A DNA stretch of 64,000 nucleotides from contig NZ_FOXS01000008.1 of assembly GCF_900115775.1 (NCBI RefSeq), positions 158,640 through 222,639 of the forward strand. The letters are read 5' to 3'. Position numbers and translations under genes: made by a program. Shown here in pieces: positions 34,401-43,013 of the stretch; position 1 is the stretch's first letter, and each line of letters opens with the position of its first letter. The DNA is from Hymenobacter arizonensis. GTDB lineage: Bacteria > Bacteroidota > Bacteroidia > Cytophagales > Hymenobacteraceae. The notes under the pieces are model-generated. The model was not told the DNA's origin. It searched no databases and saw only the letters and a list, made by a program, of their open reading frames with translations.

Positions 34401-34722
34401 ACAAACCATCGGCCGGGCAATCCGCAAAAGCCGGCCAGCCGAGGTCTACTTCGTGGATGCGGCCTGGGCTCCTAAGAGCGCACAGGGGGAGGCGGACAAT
34501 GAAAAAACCAGCGTGCTGGTAACCATGCGCAATCTCTTGCGCAAGTACCTGACTGACCCGGACCCGGCCCGACGGGCGGTGCTGGAAGCGCTCTACGGAC
34601 CTTTTGGGCGCGCTTTCGAGGACATTGCCGCGCTGCAGACGGACGGGCCGGACCTCCCGGATGACGAAGACCCTGATTTTTTCACTTCCAGTACGCTCGA
34701 TGATTCGGGTGACCTGGACTAA
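31399..34722 (+). CDS. pPIWI-RE island helicase (pPIWI_RE_Z plus DinG/XPD-like)
   Basis: 1107 residues. The N-terminus (1-200) matches the Z domain of pPIWI-RE islands (ATSYPVWRRQESIQWGCVLM, VTRRAVQKAVRDLQTQASKQ). The SF2-type motor starts with Walker A GLPGAGKTTL (about 245-254) and Walker B DLVIVDEVDES (about 428-438). Between them are four Cys, C337, C360, C375 and C381, the arrangement of an XPD/DinG-type Fe-S cluster. The C-terminal motor half includes ALVVNSYAQVQLVV, FPMTALGRGVNIVF and QTIGRAIRKSRPAEVYF (motif VI-like). It should unwind DNA or R-loops for the PIWI protein. It ends 12 nt before the PIWI gene. Confidence 0.85.
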   Translation: MGKKKAPITATSYPVWRRQESIQWGCVLMEMLGETTLEFLTLLLSGARAPETGYQTAGHLRAIHNARQLVGPLVTRRAVQKAVRDLQTQASKQGYDLSFLIDAQTLAFERAPGQDVRIAEAHTRLGAPSVRSRHGLRLAVPGDAVVRLHEDTDPVNLSLRLTGFTVEPPSQHDLQRQPHTALSVSLEELRQTAARLDELDQENTSRWKAENWVSRLNKIRLQLSQTTGLVDSTQLDLAGLKHLIGLPGAGKTTLISLVCAHLAGLNKRIAVFFTSIETARGYLEKLTRYHVSTALLVGRSTETHRRHSDGLAELIATQGHAGLGETRTGTDLLAQTCPLPAFAVDEAAAWAEWRPTEAPCESLYESDSPKTRRLCPLWSQCGRVKNQRALVSANVWLGHVRSADTPVPAHTSAERLQYFELLGTTFDLVIVDEVDESQAVLDDLGALTLELGGTPESIHIQAQRVTGQALTGALPFRDQQLLYPHNYAANTFERHLIRFYEEVYSLEDKTRRELENRLLTTNYLIRQAVLLARPTLKSEYRSALYAFWDSALYTAFFRDKKPWAQAEELAAPLGLSAPEALDRWQRLVQAFGNYLHALADEDDVEGAVQELTTHFAHLIAPGKRELLAPWARLLVAVSFTVAAYQKLARITRPLAHYGILPDAAVSSDASKALRRLVPRSLLGTFSSVRYREREDRDGIVMDYLVLDSTPRLLLHRLHELGTNVLLASATSWMPDSSAYHVNVTPTYVLSPRPQTDIDVKLTYAPIRLPTRDEALRFSGGGKLQLENLRLMAEWLSTKKIAGHSALERSARALRTEAGRDRKCALVVNSYAQVQLVVRQIVRTNPALAARTRGVVKRPPEGAGAAEHYVLRGQVETLGYDDEALIIVFPMTALGRGVNIVFSTDDEDDGAAAIGSVYFLTRPHPVAGDLKLMLSSIAQETEAFDRLVYPASSLREINDVYLRDRRALHTRVMRLLTRPQSASLLPPDFLAPFSANLLIPVLQTIGRAIRKSRPAEVYFVDAAWAPKSAQGEADNEKTSVLVTMRNLLRKYLTDPDPARRAVLEALYGPFGRAFEDIAALQTDGPDLPDDEDPDFFTSSTLDDSGDLD

Positions 34723-34734
34723 TCGCTTGAATCG

Positions 34735-37518
34735 ATGACGAAACGTATTCCCAAGTCCCGCACGGCCAGCTCCAATCCCCTAACCCTGGCTTTTGCTTTC
34801 GAGGCCCTCGAAAATCCTCAATACGCCGTAACCCGGGTGGCCTGGAAGTCCGAAGCCAAAGGGCTGCTAGGAGTTCTGAATGAGAGCCTGAAGGTCCAGC
34901 GGGAGCTACCGGTCCGTGATTTGCGCCTGCGCCTACAAGTGCGCGACGCAGGCGTGATTCGGGTCGACAGGAACCTGGGCCGGTGGGGCGGCTCTACCTT
35001 GCTGGTTTCTAGCAGCAGTGAAACGGTCGCGGCGCAGGCGGCTAATGCCGCGGTGGCGGAGTGGGTGAAAGAGATGGTCTTGACGCTGGCCGTTGTTAAC
35101 CAGACCGCGGGACAGCGACTGCGGGAACTGGCGCTCGCCGGAGAGGCTGTTGAAGCAAAAGAGCAGGTTATGGCCGTCTTCAAGTGGGAGCAGAATCAGC
35201 AAACCAATTCAGTGAAAGCCAGCGACACCATTCGTACGCAGTACGCGGATTTAGCGGATTTCGTTGCTAGTAAGCTGGCGGGACAGGAGGTCTTCCCCGA
35301 GGCCGGCCCCATGCGGTTGGAGGTGTCGAGCGACATGACATTAAACGAAGCCCGTCTGCTCAGCGACCCCATCGAAGTGCTGCTGCCCACGGGCAAGACC
35401 GCCCTGTTCAGCCTGGGCCTGACCGTCAGTGTCGAAACCTATCCTGGCCGGCCGCTCCCCGTGGTCCACATTGAACACCGCAAGTCCGTCTGGGCACGGG
35501 AACCGTCGAATAAATACGAGAAGCTGAGCGGGTTTGCGCTCCCGACTGGGGAAGCCCGGGCCCTCCGCTTTGAAATAGAGCGCAACGCGCTGCTGACGGT
35601 GCAGTACCAGGCCATTGCCCGGCAGTACGACTTGCCACTGGCCGACCCTAAAACCAGCGAACCTATTACGGCCCTCGATCTGGGAATAAATGGCAGCGCC
35701 GGATTGGCCTTTGAAGCGTGCCCGGTCGTAATAACGCACCGCCACGGGCAGGGGGAAAAGAACACGGTGGGACGAGGCGTGACCGACTTGGACCGGCAAC
35801 TTTCCTTCGAACAGCTAACCGACTTGCTGGCTCCCGTTGGCTTCTTTCCCTGGCAGACTCTGGAGGAAATCCCTACTCACTATAAAGCGCAGCAGGATTC
35901 CGATAGTGGCTGGCGCCATACGCCCGCCGAGGAAGATGAGCAAGGACTGCTGGAGCCGGACGAGCGCTACGTGGCCTGGGTGCAGAAAACGCGTGACGGA
36001 CTGCAGGCGCACTATAACGGGGCCTATCATTTCGTTATTGCCTACTACAACGGGTTACAGCAACACGCCGTCAGGGCCCGGGACATTCTCTGGGATGTGC
36101 TAGGGAAAGAATCGCTGGTGATTCACCTGCTGGCCCTGCCCGAGGGGGTCCACGGTTCCCGGCGAACGCTGCCGGCGAATGACGCCCGGCCCCCGGAACG
36201 GGCGTCCCAACGGGAACAAGCCTGGGCACCTGCCCTGGCCGCCATCCGCGCCCACGCGCAGCAGCACGAGCAGAACCCGGTGCGCGGGGTAATGGTGCTG
36301 GCGGATAAGTGGTACGATAAATTCCCCGACGACAGCGTGAATAAGCAAGCCGCCCGCATCACCCTAAACCGGGAGTTGGGCGTCGTCGTGCAGTACCTGC
36401 TGCCGATGGAAAAGAAGCTGGATGGTATCAGCAATGCCCGTCAGCAGGAAAGCTTTCGCATGCGCGTTGTGAACGCGTGGCGCGATATGGCGTGGAAAAG
36501 CCTGGGCACCATGCATAGCCTGGACCAGAAGCTGGAGCGCAGCCTGCAAAACCGGGCAGCTGGCGCCGCTGTCCCCGTCATCCTAGGACTCGGCGTCATC
36601 CGTACCAACCGGACCGGCCAGCTACAGAACGATGCCAGCTTTATTCCCTACGTCATCGAGCTGCATCCTACAACTGGTAAGTGCCAGGCCTCGCTGCTCC
36701 TGCAATCCGGTAATGCCACGCCGGTGGCGACTCCCATGCAGGACCTGACGCAGACCATTCAACTGCTCACCATCAACGGCCCCAGTTACTTAATTCATAA
36801 AGGTAGTGATACCAGTATTCGGGAAGAGCGCAAACGCCGAACGCAACAGTTCCTGTACGAAACATTAGTAGAGCGAACCCAGCTGCACCCCGAGGTGCTG
36901 GTGCTGGCGGATTCGGTTACGCTCAAAGGCGTCTGGCCCTGGCTGGCGGATGAGCGCCTGGATCCGCGCAACATTGTCTTCAACCAGGAAAATCATGCGG
37001 AGCAGGATTTTCCTAATGCCACCTTTGTCCGCATTCGGCAGGACCACGCGCCCAAGGTAATCATGGACACCCCGCAGACTCGGGTAAAAATAGCGGGTCA
37101 AGTGCGGCCATCGGCGCGCCGCAGTGACGCCGACTTGTTTCGCCTCACGAATACCAGTCCTGCACTGCCTTCGTACTACTCATTCGGCAGCCGCATTTTT
37201 AAGCCGGTGGGTGGCACCAGTGTGTACCGGCCCATCCTCAACGTGAATGAGAAAACGGGGGAGGAGAAGTTGCAGGCCCCTTGGACTGATACCTGGCTCA
37301 CGCCTAACGCAGTCGAAATTACGGTGGCCCAGCATCCACAGCGGCAACGCTTCCATCCCGACGATGTGGCTCGCCTAGTGGAAGCGCTACGAAGCGAATA
37401 CGGGCATTATGGGAGTTGGACCAATGCGCCAGGACCACTACATTTTGCTTCGTTTCTGAAAGAGTATGTACCTGACTACGAACTTGATGAATACAACAGT
37501 AATTCGGTTGAAAGCTAA
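34735..37518 (+). CDS. pPIWI-RE family protein (prokaryotic PIWI, RNase H fold)
   Basis: 927 residues, third gene of the island. The N-terminal module (1-330: LTLAFAFEALENPQYAVTRV, VSVETYPGRPLPVVHIEHRK) and the MID-like middle (LVIHLLALPEGVHG, VRGVMVLADKWYD) precede a C-terminal RNase H/PIWI-like domain with VPVILGLGVIRTNRTGQLQN, ASFIPYVIELHPTTGKCQAS, LHPEVLVLADSVTLKGVWPW and a final PGPLHFASFLKEYVPDYELD. The family was proposed to bind RNA guides or R-loops and direct the linked REase and helicase to invading DNA. I cannot assign catalytic residues with certainty. The gene is intact, as are its two partners. Confidence 0.85.
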   Translation: MTKRIPKSRTASSNPLTLAFAFEALENPQYAVTRVAWKSEAKGLLGVLNESLKVQRELPVRDLRLRLQVRDAGVIRVDRNLGRWGGSTLLVSSSSETVAAQAANAAVAEWVKEMVLTLAVVNQTAGQRLRELALAGEAVEAKEQVMAVFKWEQNQQTNSVKASDTIRTQYADLADFVASKLAGQEVFPEAGPMRLEVSSDMTLNEARLLSDPIEVLLPTGKTALFSLGLTVSVETYPGRPLPVVHIEHRKSVWAREPSNKYEKLSGFALPTGEARALRFEIERNALLTVQYQAIARQYDLPLADPKTSEPITALDLGINGSAGLAFEACPVVITHRHGQGEKNTVGRGVTDLDRQLSFEQLTDLLAPVGFFPWQTLEEIPTHYKAQQDSDSGWRHTPAEEDEQGLLEPDERYVAWVQKTRDGLQAHYNGAYHFVIAYYNGLQQHAVRARDILWDVLGKESLVIHLLALPEGVHGSRRTLPANDARPPERASQREQAWAPALAAIRAHAQQHEQNPVRGVMVLADKWYDKFPDDSVNKQAARITLNRELGVVVQYLLPMEKKLDGISNARQQESFRMRVVNAWRDMAWKSLGTMHSLDQKLERSLQNRAAGAAVPVILGLGVIRTNRTGQLQNDASFIPYVIELHPTTGKCQASLLLQSGNATPVATPMQDLTQTIQLLTINGPSYLIHKGSDTSIREERKRRTQQFLYETLVERTQLHPEVLVLADSVTLKGVWPWLADERLDPRNIVFNQENHAEQDFPNATFVRIRQDHAPKVIMDTPQTRVKIAGQVRPSARRSDADLFRLTNTSPALPSYYSFGSRIFKPVGGTSVYRPILNVNEKTGEEKLQAPWTDTWLTPNAVEITVAQHPQRQRFHPDDVARLVEALRSEYGHYGSWTNAPGPLHFASFLKEYVPDYELDEYNSNSVES

Positions 37519-37715
37519 GTTCTGCGTCAAGTTAGCGGTGTGAATAGCAGTAACGCCGCTGAGGACAGCTTGGCCATGAATCAGCCGAAGCAGCACCAAT
37601 TCCATCGCAGTTAAGCGGCGGGTTAGGGTAGGTGTGGAAGGAGCGTGGGTAAATAAGCAAGCCCCCTTATTTTAGCTAGTTTTACGCCGCAAACACTTTT
37701 TATTAAATCTGCATT

Positions 37716-39836
37716 ATGGTTCAAATTAGAAAAGGCATCTCTAGGAAGCATGCATCCAGTCAGAAATTGACAGCTTTCTTTGAAAGCAACGACTTTTTGA
37801 ATGGGGTATTCTATGTCGGATATCCTATAATATATGCAGGCGGTGAAAGCACAACTATAGATGCGCTATGGGTTTCGCCAGAATATGGCGTCATTGTGTT
37901 TGATGTTATTGAAGAGTCTGATTATTCCGACAGGCAAGATATTCAAGATGACTTGTTTAGCAAGATCTCTGCGTTGCTCATGCCCCATAAAGAGTTAGTG
38001 CAGAATAGAACTTTAGCAGTTGATATCGAAATCATCACATTTGCTCCTGCTTGGAACCAATTCTTAGTACAGGATAATGAATTTAAATATGCTCTAAATG
38101 AAAGCGATTTACTTTTATTAATTCAGCAACTAAAAGATTGGTCCACTTCTGCGCATTATAGCAAAGTAGTTTCAGTAATTCAATCAATTACCAAGCTTCG
38201 CTCAGGCGTAAAAAGGGTTAATCTTGTTAAGGCCGATTCTAAAGGCTCAAAATTAAAGCGTTTAGAAGATACTATTGCAAATTTAGATAGTACTCAGGAA
38301 GAGGCCGTAATAGATTACTTCGAAGGTGTTCAACGAATTAGAGGACTGGCTGGATCAGGAAAAACAGTGGTTATAGCTTTAAAAGCGGCATATCTACACG
38401 CACAAAATCCTGACTTAAAAATAGCTGTCACTTTCCATTCAAGAGCATTAAAAAAGCAATTTAAAGAACTGATTGAGCGGTTTTGCGCGGAAAAAACAGG
38501 TGGCTTGCCTGACTGGGATAACATTCATATTATCCATGCTTGGGGTAGTCCTAGAACTGAAGGCATCTATTATGATTTCTGCTTGGAAAATGGCGTAATC
38601 TATCATGACTTCCCAGCTGCAAGGAATTACCGGAGCAGCCATATTGTACAAATGCTGCACAAGACAGAATTTGAAGCTGTTTGCGATAAAGCTTTAAAAG
38701 AAGCCGACGCCGCCACCATCAAACAGAAATACGATGTTATCCTAATCGATGAAGCCCAAGATTTGTCAGAAGCATTTTTGAGGATGTGTTATGCCATACT
38801 TAAATCACCTAAAAATCTAATATATGCATACGACGAACTACAAAGGCTCAACGATAGCAGCTCATTAGGAAACCCGTCCAAAATCTTCGGAATTGAAGAA
38901 GGTGAATTTCACGACACTATTTTATATAAGTGCTACAGAAATTCCAAACCAGTTCTAGTAACTGCTCATGCTTTGGGGTTTGGTGTCTACCGAAACATAC
39001 CAAACCCTAATAAGCTCGTTCAATTATTTGACCAGCCTCAACTGTGGCAAGACGTAGGGTACGAAATTAAAGCTGGAGCATTGCGTCCAGGTGAAAATGT
39101 GCAACTTCGACGTACAGAACGTTCAAGCCCTCCTTACCTGGAAAGCTATCTTGGAAATGATTCTGAAGACATGCTCATCTTCAAAAAATTTGCAAGCGCT
39201 AACACTCAGGCAGAGTGGGTCGCTGCCAACATTTTGAAAAATATTAGTGAAGATGAATTATTACACAAAGATATTGTAGTGATTAATTGCCGCACTCTCA
39301 GTACAGAAAGAGATGTTTCAATAATTCGCTCTTTGCTCTTCGACAATCAGGTAACTTCTCATATCGCCGGTGCAAGCAATGCAGATGTTTTTTATGAATA
39401 CAACTCAATCACATTAACAGGTATTCACAGGGCTAAAGGAAACGAAGTGCCTATGGTATATATCATCAATGCTGATGAGTGCTTTTCTGGCAAAGAGCTT
39501 ATAAAAAAGCGCAATATATTATTTACCGCAATAACTCGCAGCAAAGCGTGGGTACGAGTATGCGGTATAGGTGCGAACATGACAGGGTTAATTGATGAAT
39601 ACAATAAAGTTAAAGAGCACAAATTTGAACTTCATTTTGAATATCCTTCCGCAGAAGCTATCAAAAAAATGAATATTATCAACCGTGACATGTCAATTGA
39701 TGAACAGAAAATAATAAAGAAGGATTCGGATGCATTAAGCAACATAAAAGACATCATAAATCGAATCAAAATTGGAAAGAGTCACATCGAGGATTATCCT
39801 TTGGAATTACAAGAAATCCTTAAACATCTTGTTTAA
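37716..39836 (+). CDS. SF1 (UvrD/Rep-like) helicase with a degenerate NERD-like N-terminus
   Basis: 706 residues. Residues 30-110 look like a NERD nuclease-related domain: STTIDALWVSPEYGVIVFDV with D49, but the usual E-x-K reads D63-V-I-E66, so the catalytic Lys is missing. The motor has Walker A RGLAGSGKTVVIALKA (about 209-224), Walker B DVILIDEAQDLSEAF, motif III-like LIYAYDELQRLND, TLTGIHRAKGNEVPMVYIIN and NILFTAITRSKAWVRV (motif VI). It is complete. Base composition is clearly more AT-rich than the preceding pPIWI-RE genes, suggesting separate acquisition. The DUF2290 gene follows 6 nt downstream, so the two probably work together. Confidence 0.85.
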   Translation: MVQIRKGISRKHASSQKLTAFFESNDFLNGVFYVGYPIIYAGGESTTIDALWVSPEYGVIVFDVIEESDYSDRQDIQDDLFSKISALLMPHKELVQNRTLAVDIEIITFAPAWNQFLVQDNEFKYALNESDLLLLIQQLKDWSTSAHYSKVVSVIQSITKLRSGVKRVNLVKADSKGSKLKRLEDTIANLDSTQEEAVIDYFEGVQRIRGLAGSGKTVVIALKAAYLHAQNPDLKIAVTFHSRALKKQFKELIERFCAEKTGGLPDWDNIHIIHAWGSPRTEGIYYDFCLENGVIYHDFPAARNYRSSHIVQMLHKTEFEAVCDKALKEADAATIKQKYDVILIDEAQDLSEAFLRMCYAILKSPKNLIYAYDELQRLNDSSSLGNPSKIFGIEEGEFHDTILYKCYRNSKPVLVTAHALGFGVYRNIPNPNKLVQLFDQPQLWQDVGYEIKAGALRPGENVQLRRTERSSPPYLESYLGNDSEDMLIFKKFASANTQAEWVAANILKNISEDELLHKDIVVINCRTLSTERDVSIIRSLLFDNQVTSHIAGASNADVFYEYNSITLTGIHRAKGNEVPMVYIINADECFSGKELIKKRNILFTAITRSKAWVRVCGIGANMTGLIDEYNKVKEHKFELHFEYPSAEAIKKMNIINRDMSIDEQKIIKKDSDALSNIKDIINRIKIGKSHIEDYPLELQEILKHLV

Positions 39837-39842
39837 AAAGTT

Positions 39843-40541
39843 ATGCGACAGGAAATTTTTGAGCAAATAAAAAAGGTGACACGATATCTTATTAGTAACG
39901 GATTAGCTACTTCAGTTAATTATCCTACTCTGGTTGGCAGCTCGATTGCATGGGAGGGTTTTCAGGATATAACATTTGCTCTAAAGAACCAACCTTACGA
40001 GGATATTTACACTACGGTGCTGGAGAGAGGGGCTTTCAATTTTATATTAAATGGCGGTGGTATTGTGCAAATGATGTATTCCTTTCAAAAAGAGGAAATG
40101 ATCAGTCATAGGCTAGCTTATTACCCGCATTTTAGCATATCAAGTTTGAGCCATGCCCAAGAAAGCGTTTCCGAAAGTAACAATTTAACTATTCCTTTAA
40201 GGTTTGATTTCGACTATGACGCAAAGAAATACAAGCAGATATGCCATCCTTATACGCACATAACATTCGGGAATTATGAGAAGTGCAGGATACCTGTCAG
40301 TGCTCCCGTAAGCCCCTATAGATTTGTGGATTTTGTTGTAAGATCATTTTATATGGACTTTTATGAAGCCACAGGCTTTAATATGGCAATTGTCTGCCCT
40401 TTGCAAATGAGAAAGTCCATCCAAATGCCTGAGCTTAATGTTTTGCATTTGAATTTCGAAAACAATTCCTCATCTCCTGCTCTCGTAGAAAAAGCAATTC
40501 ATGAGAGAAAACAAGGGAAAGATAGGCGAAATAGCAAATGA
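39843..40541 (+). CDS. DUF2290 protein
   Basis: 232 residues resembling DUF2290: an N-terminal helix (FEQIKKVTRYLISNGLATSV), a Y-x-x-(I/V)Y core (YEDIYTTVLERGAFNFILNG, GIVQMMYSFQKEEMISHRLA), YPHFSISSL, RFDFDYDAKKYKQICHPYTH, HITFGNYEKCRIPVSAPVSP and a C-terminal region with YMDFYEATGF. The H-P-x-x-H-(I/L)-x-(F/I)-G block is typical. Molecular function is unknown; DUF2290 genes often lie next to helicase or nuclease genes in defence contexts. It starts 6 nt after the helicase and is equally AT-rich. Confidence 0.75.
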   Translation: MRQEIFEQIKKVTRYLISNGLATSVNYPTLVGSSIAWEGFQDITFALKNQPYEDIYTTVLERGAFNFILNGGGIVQMMYSFQKEEMISHRLAYYPHFSISSLSHAQESVSESNNLTIPLRFDFDYDAKKYKQICHPYTHITFGNYEKCRIPVSAPVSPYRFVDFVVRSFYMDFYEATGFNMAIVCPLQMRKSIQMPELNVLHLNFENNSSSPALVEKAIHERKQGKDRRNSK

Positions 40542-41319
40542 AAACAGCCTAAATTCTGCAAGTCTACAACATACATTAATACCAGGTGTTATTTTAGTTA
40601 TTTACTGATTATCAGTGGTTTCTTGTGACAAGTGGAATTAACTTAATCACTTTACGTTCATCTAATAAACGTTAAATTCGCCCAAGCTCATACTTCCAAA
40701 TATCAACCACTTAATTACTTTTATTAAAGTACAGTTACTATATAAATATTAAATTATCTTTCTTTCTAAAGATGCCTTGCCCTCAGGTTGCGGCAAAAAG
40801 GCAACACCGCTGCGGCTTTGCGACTTGGCATTGGGCTTCCTGCTGCAGATGGGGGTTATGACACTTTGCCAACCCATGACAGGGCTTGACGTTCTGTTGC
40901 TAGGCCTAACTTCCACTACATGCTGCAGCCGAGCGAGCTAGCTAAACATTCAAGGTATTCTGCATGTCGCGCCTATTCTGCCAGTCACTTAACAAGGCCC
41001 GGTAATTGAACTGGCATACCGCGTCGGTATGCATGACCTTGACGTTGGAGGTGCGTGATCTGCTATTCAAGGTTCAGCACAGCGTTCTTTTCCCTTAGTG
41101 CTCACTCAGGCATTCCATTACTTGGATTCAAGAAAGCCGGTGAACGTGGCTACGTCCTCGGGTGGGTAGGCTATCAGCTCAGGCTTGCCGGAATTCCTTC
41201 AAAACCGCTGCCGTTGATGCTGAAATAACTCACTACCGATAATTAACATTTATCGGTACTGAGTTTGTAGTTTTGGGCGCCCGCCAAACTCGGCGGTCTA
41301 CTCCTTATATATACGTTGC
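40542..41319. other. Gap between DUF2290 and the recombinase gene
   Basis: No gene seen. AT-rich up to about 40770, then a change to GC-richer DNA, so an island boundary may lie here. Includes the palindrome at 41227-41265. Confidence 0.4.
41227..41265. promoter_or_regulatory. 16-bp-arm palindrome upstream of the recombinase gene
   Basis: Arms 41227-41242 and 41250-41265 match at 15 of 16 positions (core TACCGATAA / TTATCGGTA) around a 7-nt spacer, 55 nt before the ATG. Spaced arms of this kind are typical of tyrosine-recombinase binding sites or operators. Confidence 0.45.
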
Positions 41320-42300
41320 ATGGAAACCCCGTCCCAACTCCCGGTGATTATCCCCACCCGGAGCCACTCGCTGGTGGAGATGCCCGCTTCGGTCGGGCGC
41401 TACGCCGAAGCCGGGTTGCAGGGCGCGGCCAACACCCAGCGCGGGTACGCCGCCGATTTGCGCAGCTTCGAAGATTACTGCCAGCACCACCAATTGAGTT
41501 ACCTGCCGGCCGACGTGAGCACCGTCGCCGGGTACGCCTCGCAGCTGGCCGACCGGGGCAAGAAGTTCGCCACCATCCGCCGGCACGTGGCCGCCATCGC
41601 CAAGCTCCACCAACTCGGCGGCCACCCGTCGCCCACGGCCCACGAAGCCTTGGGCGTCGTGCTCGACGGCATCGGCCGGCTGCTGGGCAAGCGCCAGCGC
41701 CAGGCCCCGGCCTTTTCCGTCGCCGAGCTCAAGCAGGCCGTGCGGGCGATGGACTTGGCTACCCCCACTGGGCTGCGCGACCGGGCGTTGCTGCTGCTGG
41801 GGTTCGCCGGGGCCTTCCGCCGCTCGGAGCTCGTCGCCCTGAACGTGGAGGACGTGGAACTGACCCGGCAGGCCCTGGTCATTCACCTGCAGCGCAGCAA
41901 AACCAACCAGTACGGGGAGGCCGAGGACAAGGCCGTGTTCTATTCGCCCACGGCCGACTACTGCCCGGTACGGGCCGTGCAGGACTGGCTGGCGGTGCTG
42001 GGCCGCCCCAGCGGGCCCCTGTTCACGCGCATGAACCGCGGCCGGGCCGGCGAAACCGGCCGCCCGGGGCAGGCGCGGCTCTCCGACCAGAGCGTCAACG
42101 ACGTGGTGCAGCGCCACCTCGGGCCGGCCTACTCGGCCCACTCCCTGCGGGCGGCCTTCGTGACGGTGGCCGTGGAGGCCGGGCAGTCCAACAAGGCGAT
42201 TAAGAACCAGACCAAGCAGAAAACCGACGCCATGATCGAGCGCTACGCCCGCCTCGACGACGTGAAGCGGTTCAACGCCGCCCAGCACCTGGGTTTATGA
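41320..42300 (+). CDS. Tyrosine recombinase/integrase
   Basis: 326 residues. The N-terminal core-binding domain (AANTQRGYAADLRSFEDYCQ, VAGYASQLADRGKKFATIRR) is followed by the catalytic domain with all signature residues: Arg in GFAGAFRRSELVAL, Lys in LQRSKTNQYG, H-x-x-R in YSAHSLRAAF and the nucleophile Tyr in KTDAMIERYARLDD. It is XerC/D- or TnpI-like and complete. Strongly GC-rich. It ends 57 nt before the remnant of a Tn3-family transposase, so it may be the resolvase of that transposon (TnpI type) rather than a genomic-island integrase. Confidence 0.9.
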   Translation: METPSQLPVIIPTRSHSLVEMPASVGRYAEAGLQGAANTQRGYAADLRSFEDYCQHHQLSYLPADVSTVAGYASQLADRGKKFATIRRHVAAIAKLHQLGGHPSPTAHEALGVVLDGIGRLLGKRQRQAPAFSVAELKQAVRAMDLATPTGLRDRALLLLGFAGAFRRSELVALNVEDVELTRQALVIHLQRSKTNQYGEAEDKAVFYSPTADYCPVRAVQDWLAVLGRPSGPLFTRMNRGRAGETGRPGQARLSDQSVNDVVQRHLGPAYSAHSLRAAFVTVAVEAGQSNKAIKNQTKQKTDAMIERYARLDDVKRFNAAQHLGL

Positions 42301-42357
42301 GGGGTCTCATAATTTAAGCAGTCGCTGATGACCAATCGTGTATCCTACAGTGGTCAT

Positions 42358-42702
42358 AAATTTTTTACAGCAAGCCGTCTCAATAAAGGCGAGCAGTTGC
42401 ACGCGCTGCGCAACTGGCTCTGGTTTAGGGGCGACGGCGTGCTGCGCCGAAAGCAAGGAGAGCCCCAGCAGGAAGTCATGCGCTGCCTCAACGAGGTGAC
42501 CAACGTCGTCGTCTGGAACACTGTTTAAGCCCAGTTGGCTTTGCAACGCCAGCAGGCGGCGGGGGCGCCGGCGCTGCCCGAGCACCTGGCCCAACTCTCC
42601 CCCGCTAGTTTTGCCCATTTAAACCGCCTGGATCCCTATTCCTCCCAGTTACCAGCCGATGTGCTGGTCAATGGCCTGCGAACATTGAGGCCCTTACCGT
42701 AA
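42358..42702 (+). pseudogene. tnpA: Tn3-family transposase, 3' end only
   Basis: Plus-strand reading from SRLNKGEQLHALRNWLWFRG through NEVTNVVVWNTV, then an in-frame TAA at 42526-42528, then ALQRQQAAGAPALPEHLAQL, FAHLNRLDPYSSQLPADVL and the typical LRTLRPLP ending at 42702. This is the last 115 codons of a roughly 1000-residue TnpA; the rest is missing. The stop codon lies inside the terminal inverted repeat, as is normal for Tn3 elements. The extra TAA shows decay. Confidence 0.8.
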
Positions 42703-42730
42703 TTCTTTGTCCAGTTACTAACGCAACCCC
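42693..42730 (-). repeat. 38-bp terminal inverted repeat of a Tn3-family transposon
   Basis: Read on the minus strand from 42730 it begins GGGGTTGCGTTAG and ends ACGGTAAG after exactly 38 bases, the standard Tn3 layout (GGGG start, TAAG end). It marks the right end of the element and cuts directly into an IS1182-type transposase frame. No matching left end was found in the window. Confidence 0.7.
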
Positions 42731-42878
42731 AGTTACCGTCGGGCGTGGTATCGTATTTGCCAAACGGCAGGACCTTGCCTACTGCGCAGACGTAGGCATC
42801 CGTGGGAGCGTCGTAGGTAAAGCCAGCAATTTCGGCTTTGTACTGGCCATCGAGAAATTGCTTCTTGCCTTGCATCAT
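42731..42878 (-). pseudogene. IS1182-type transposase fragment interrupted by Tn3
   Basis: Minus-strand frame GKKQFLDGQYKAEIAGFTYD, APTDAYVCAVGKVLPFGKYD, TTPDGNW resembles the middle of IS1182-family transposases (F-x-Y-D...D-x-Y-x-C-x-x-G-K-x-L). The homology stops at 42731, where the Tn3 terminal repeat starts. The other half is not visible in the window. Confidence 0.5.
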
Positions 42879-42950
42879 CCCTCTACGAACCTGAGTTCTG
42901 CAACTGCCGCGGTGGTTTGGCCGGTCGCTATATCAGCGCATCCCCCGCAC

Positions 42951-43013
42951 TTTTTGGCTGTCATAACAGAAGTGAGATGATCCTTCTTCTGTCCGCCTAA
43001 ACTAGAACATCTG
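42951..43013 (-). repeat. Relic of an IS3-type left end
   Basis: This stretch resembles the orfA-proximal end of the IS3 element at 58725-59998: TCCTTCTTCTGTCCG is identical, and TTTTGG-TG-CAT with the orfA start codon and CAGAAG also align, followed by a diverged terminal repeat (CTAGAACATCT against CTAGACCACCT). Only about 60 bp remain. Confidence 0.45.

Noticed and set aside
41305..42288. 327-codon minus-strand open frame
   Set aside because: It is antisense to the tyrosine recombinase, whose motifs are unmistakable; the minus frame is Gly/His/Val-rich noise from high GC.
42301..42338. GGGGTC directly after the recombinase stop as another Tn3 end
   Set aside because: It lacks the TAAG at position 35-38 and does not resemble the repeat at 42693-42730.
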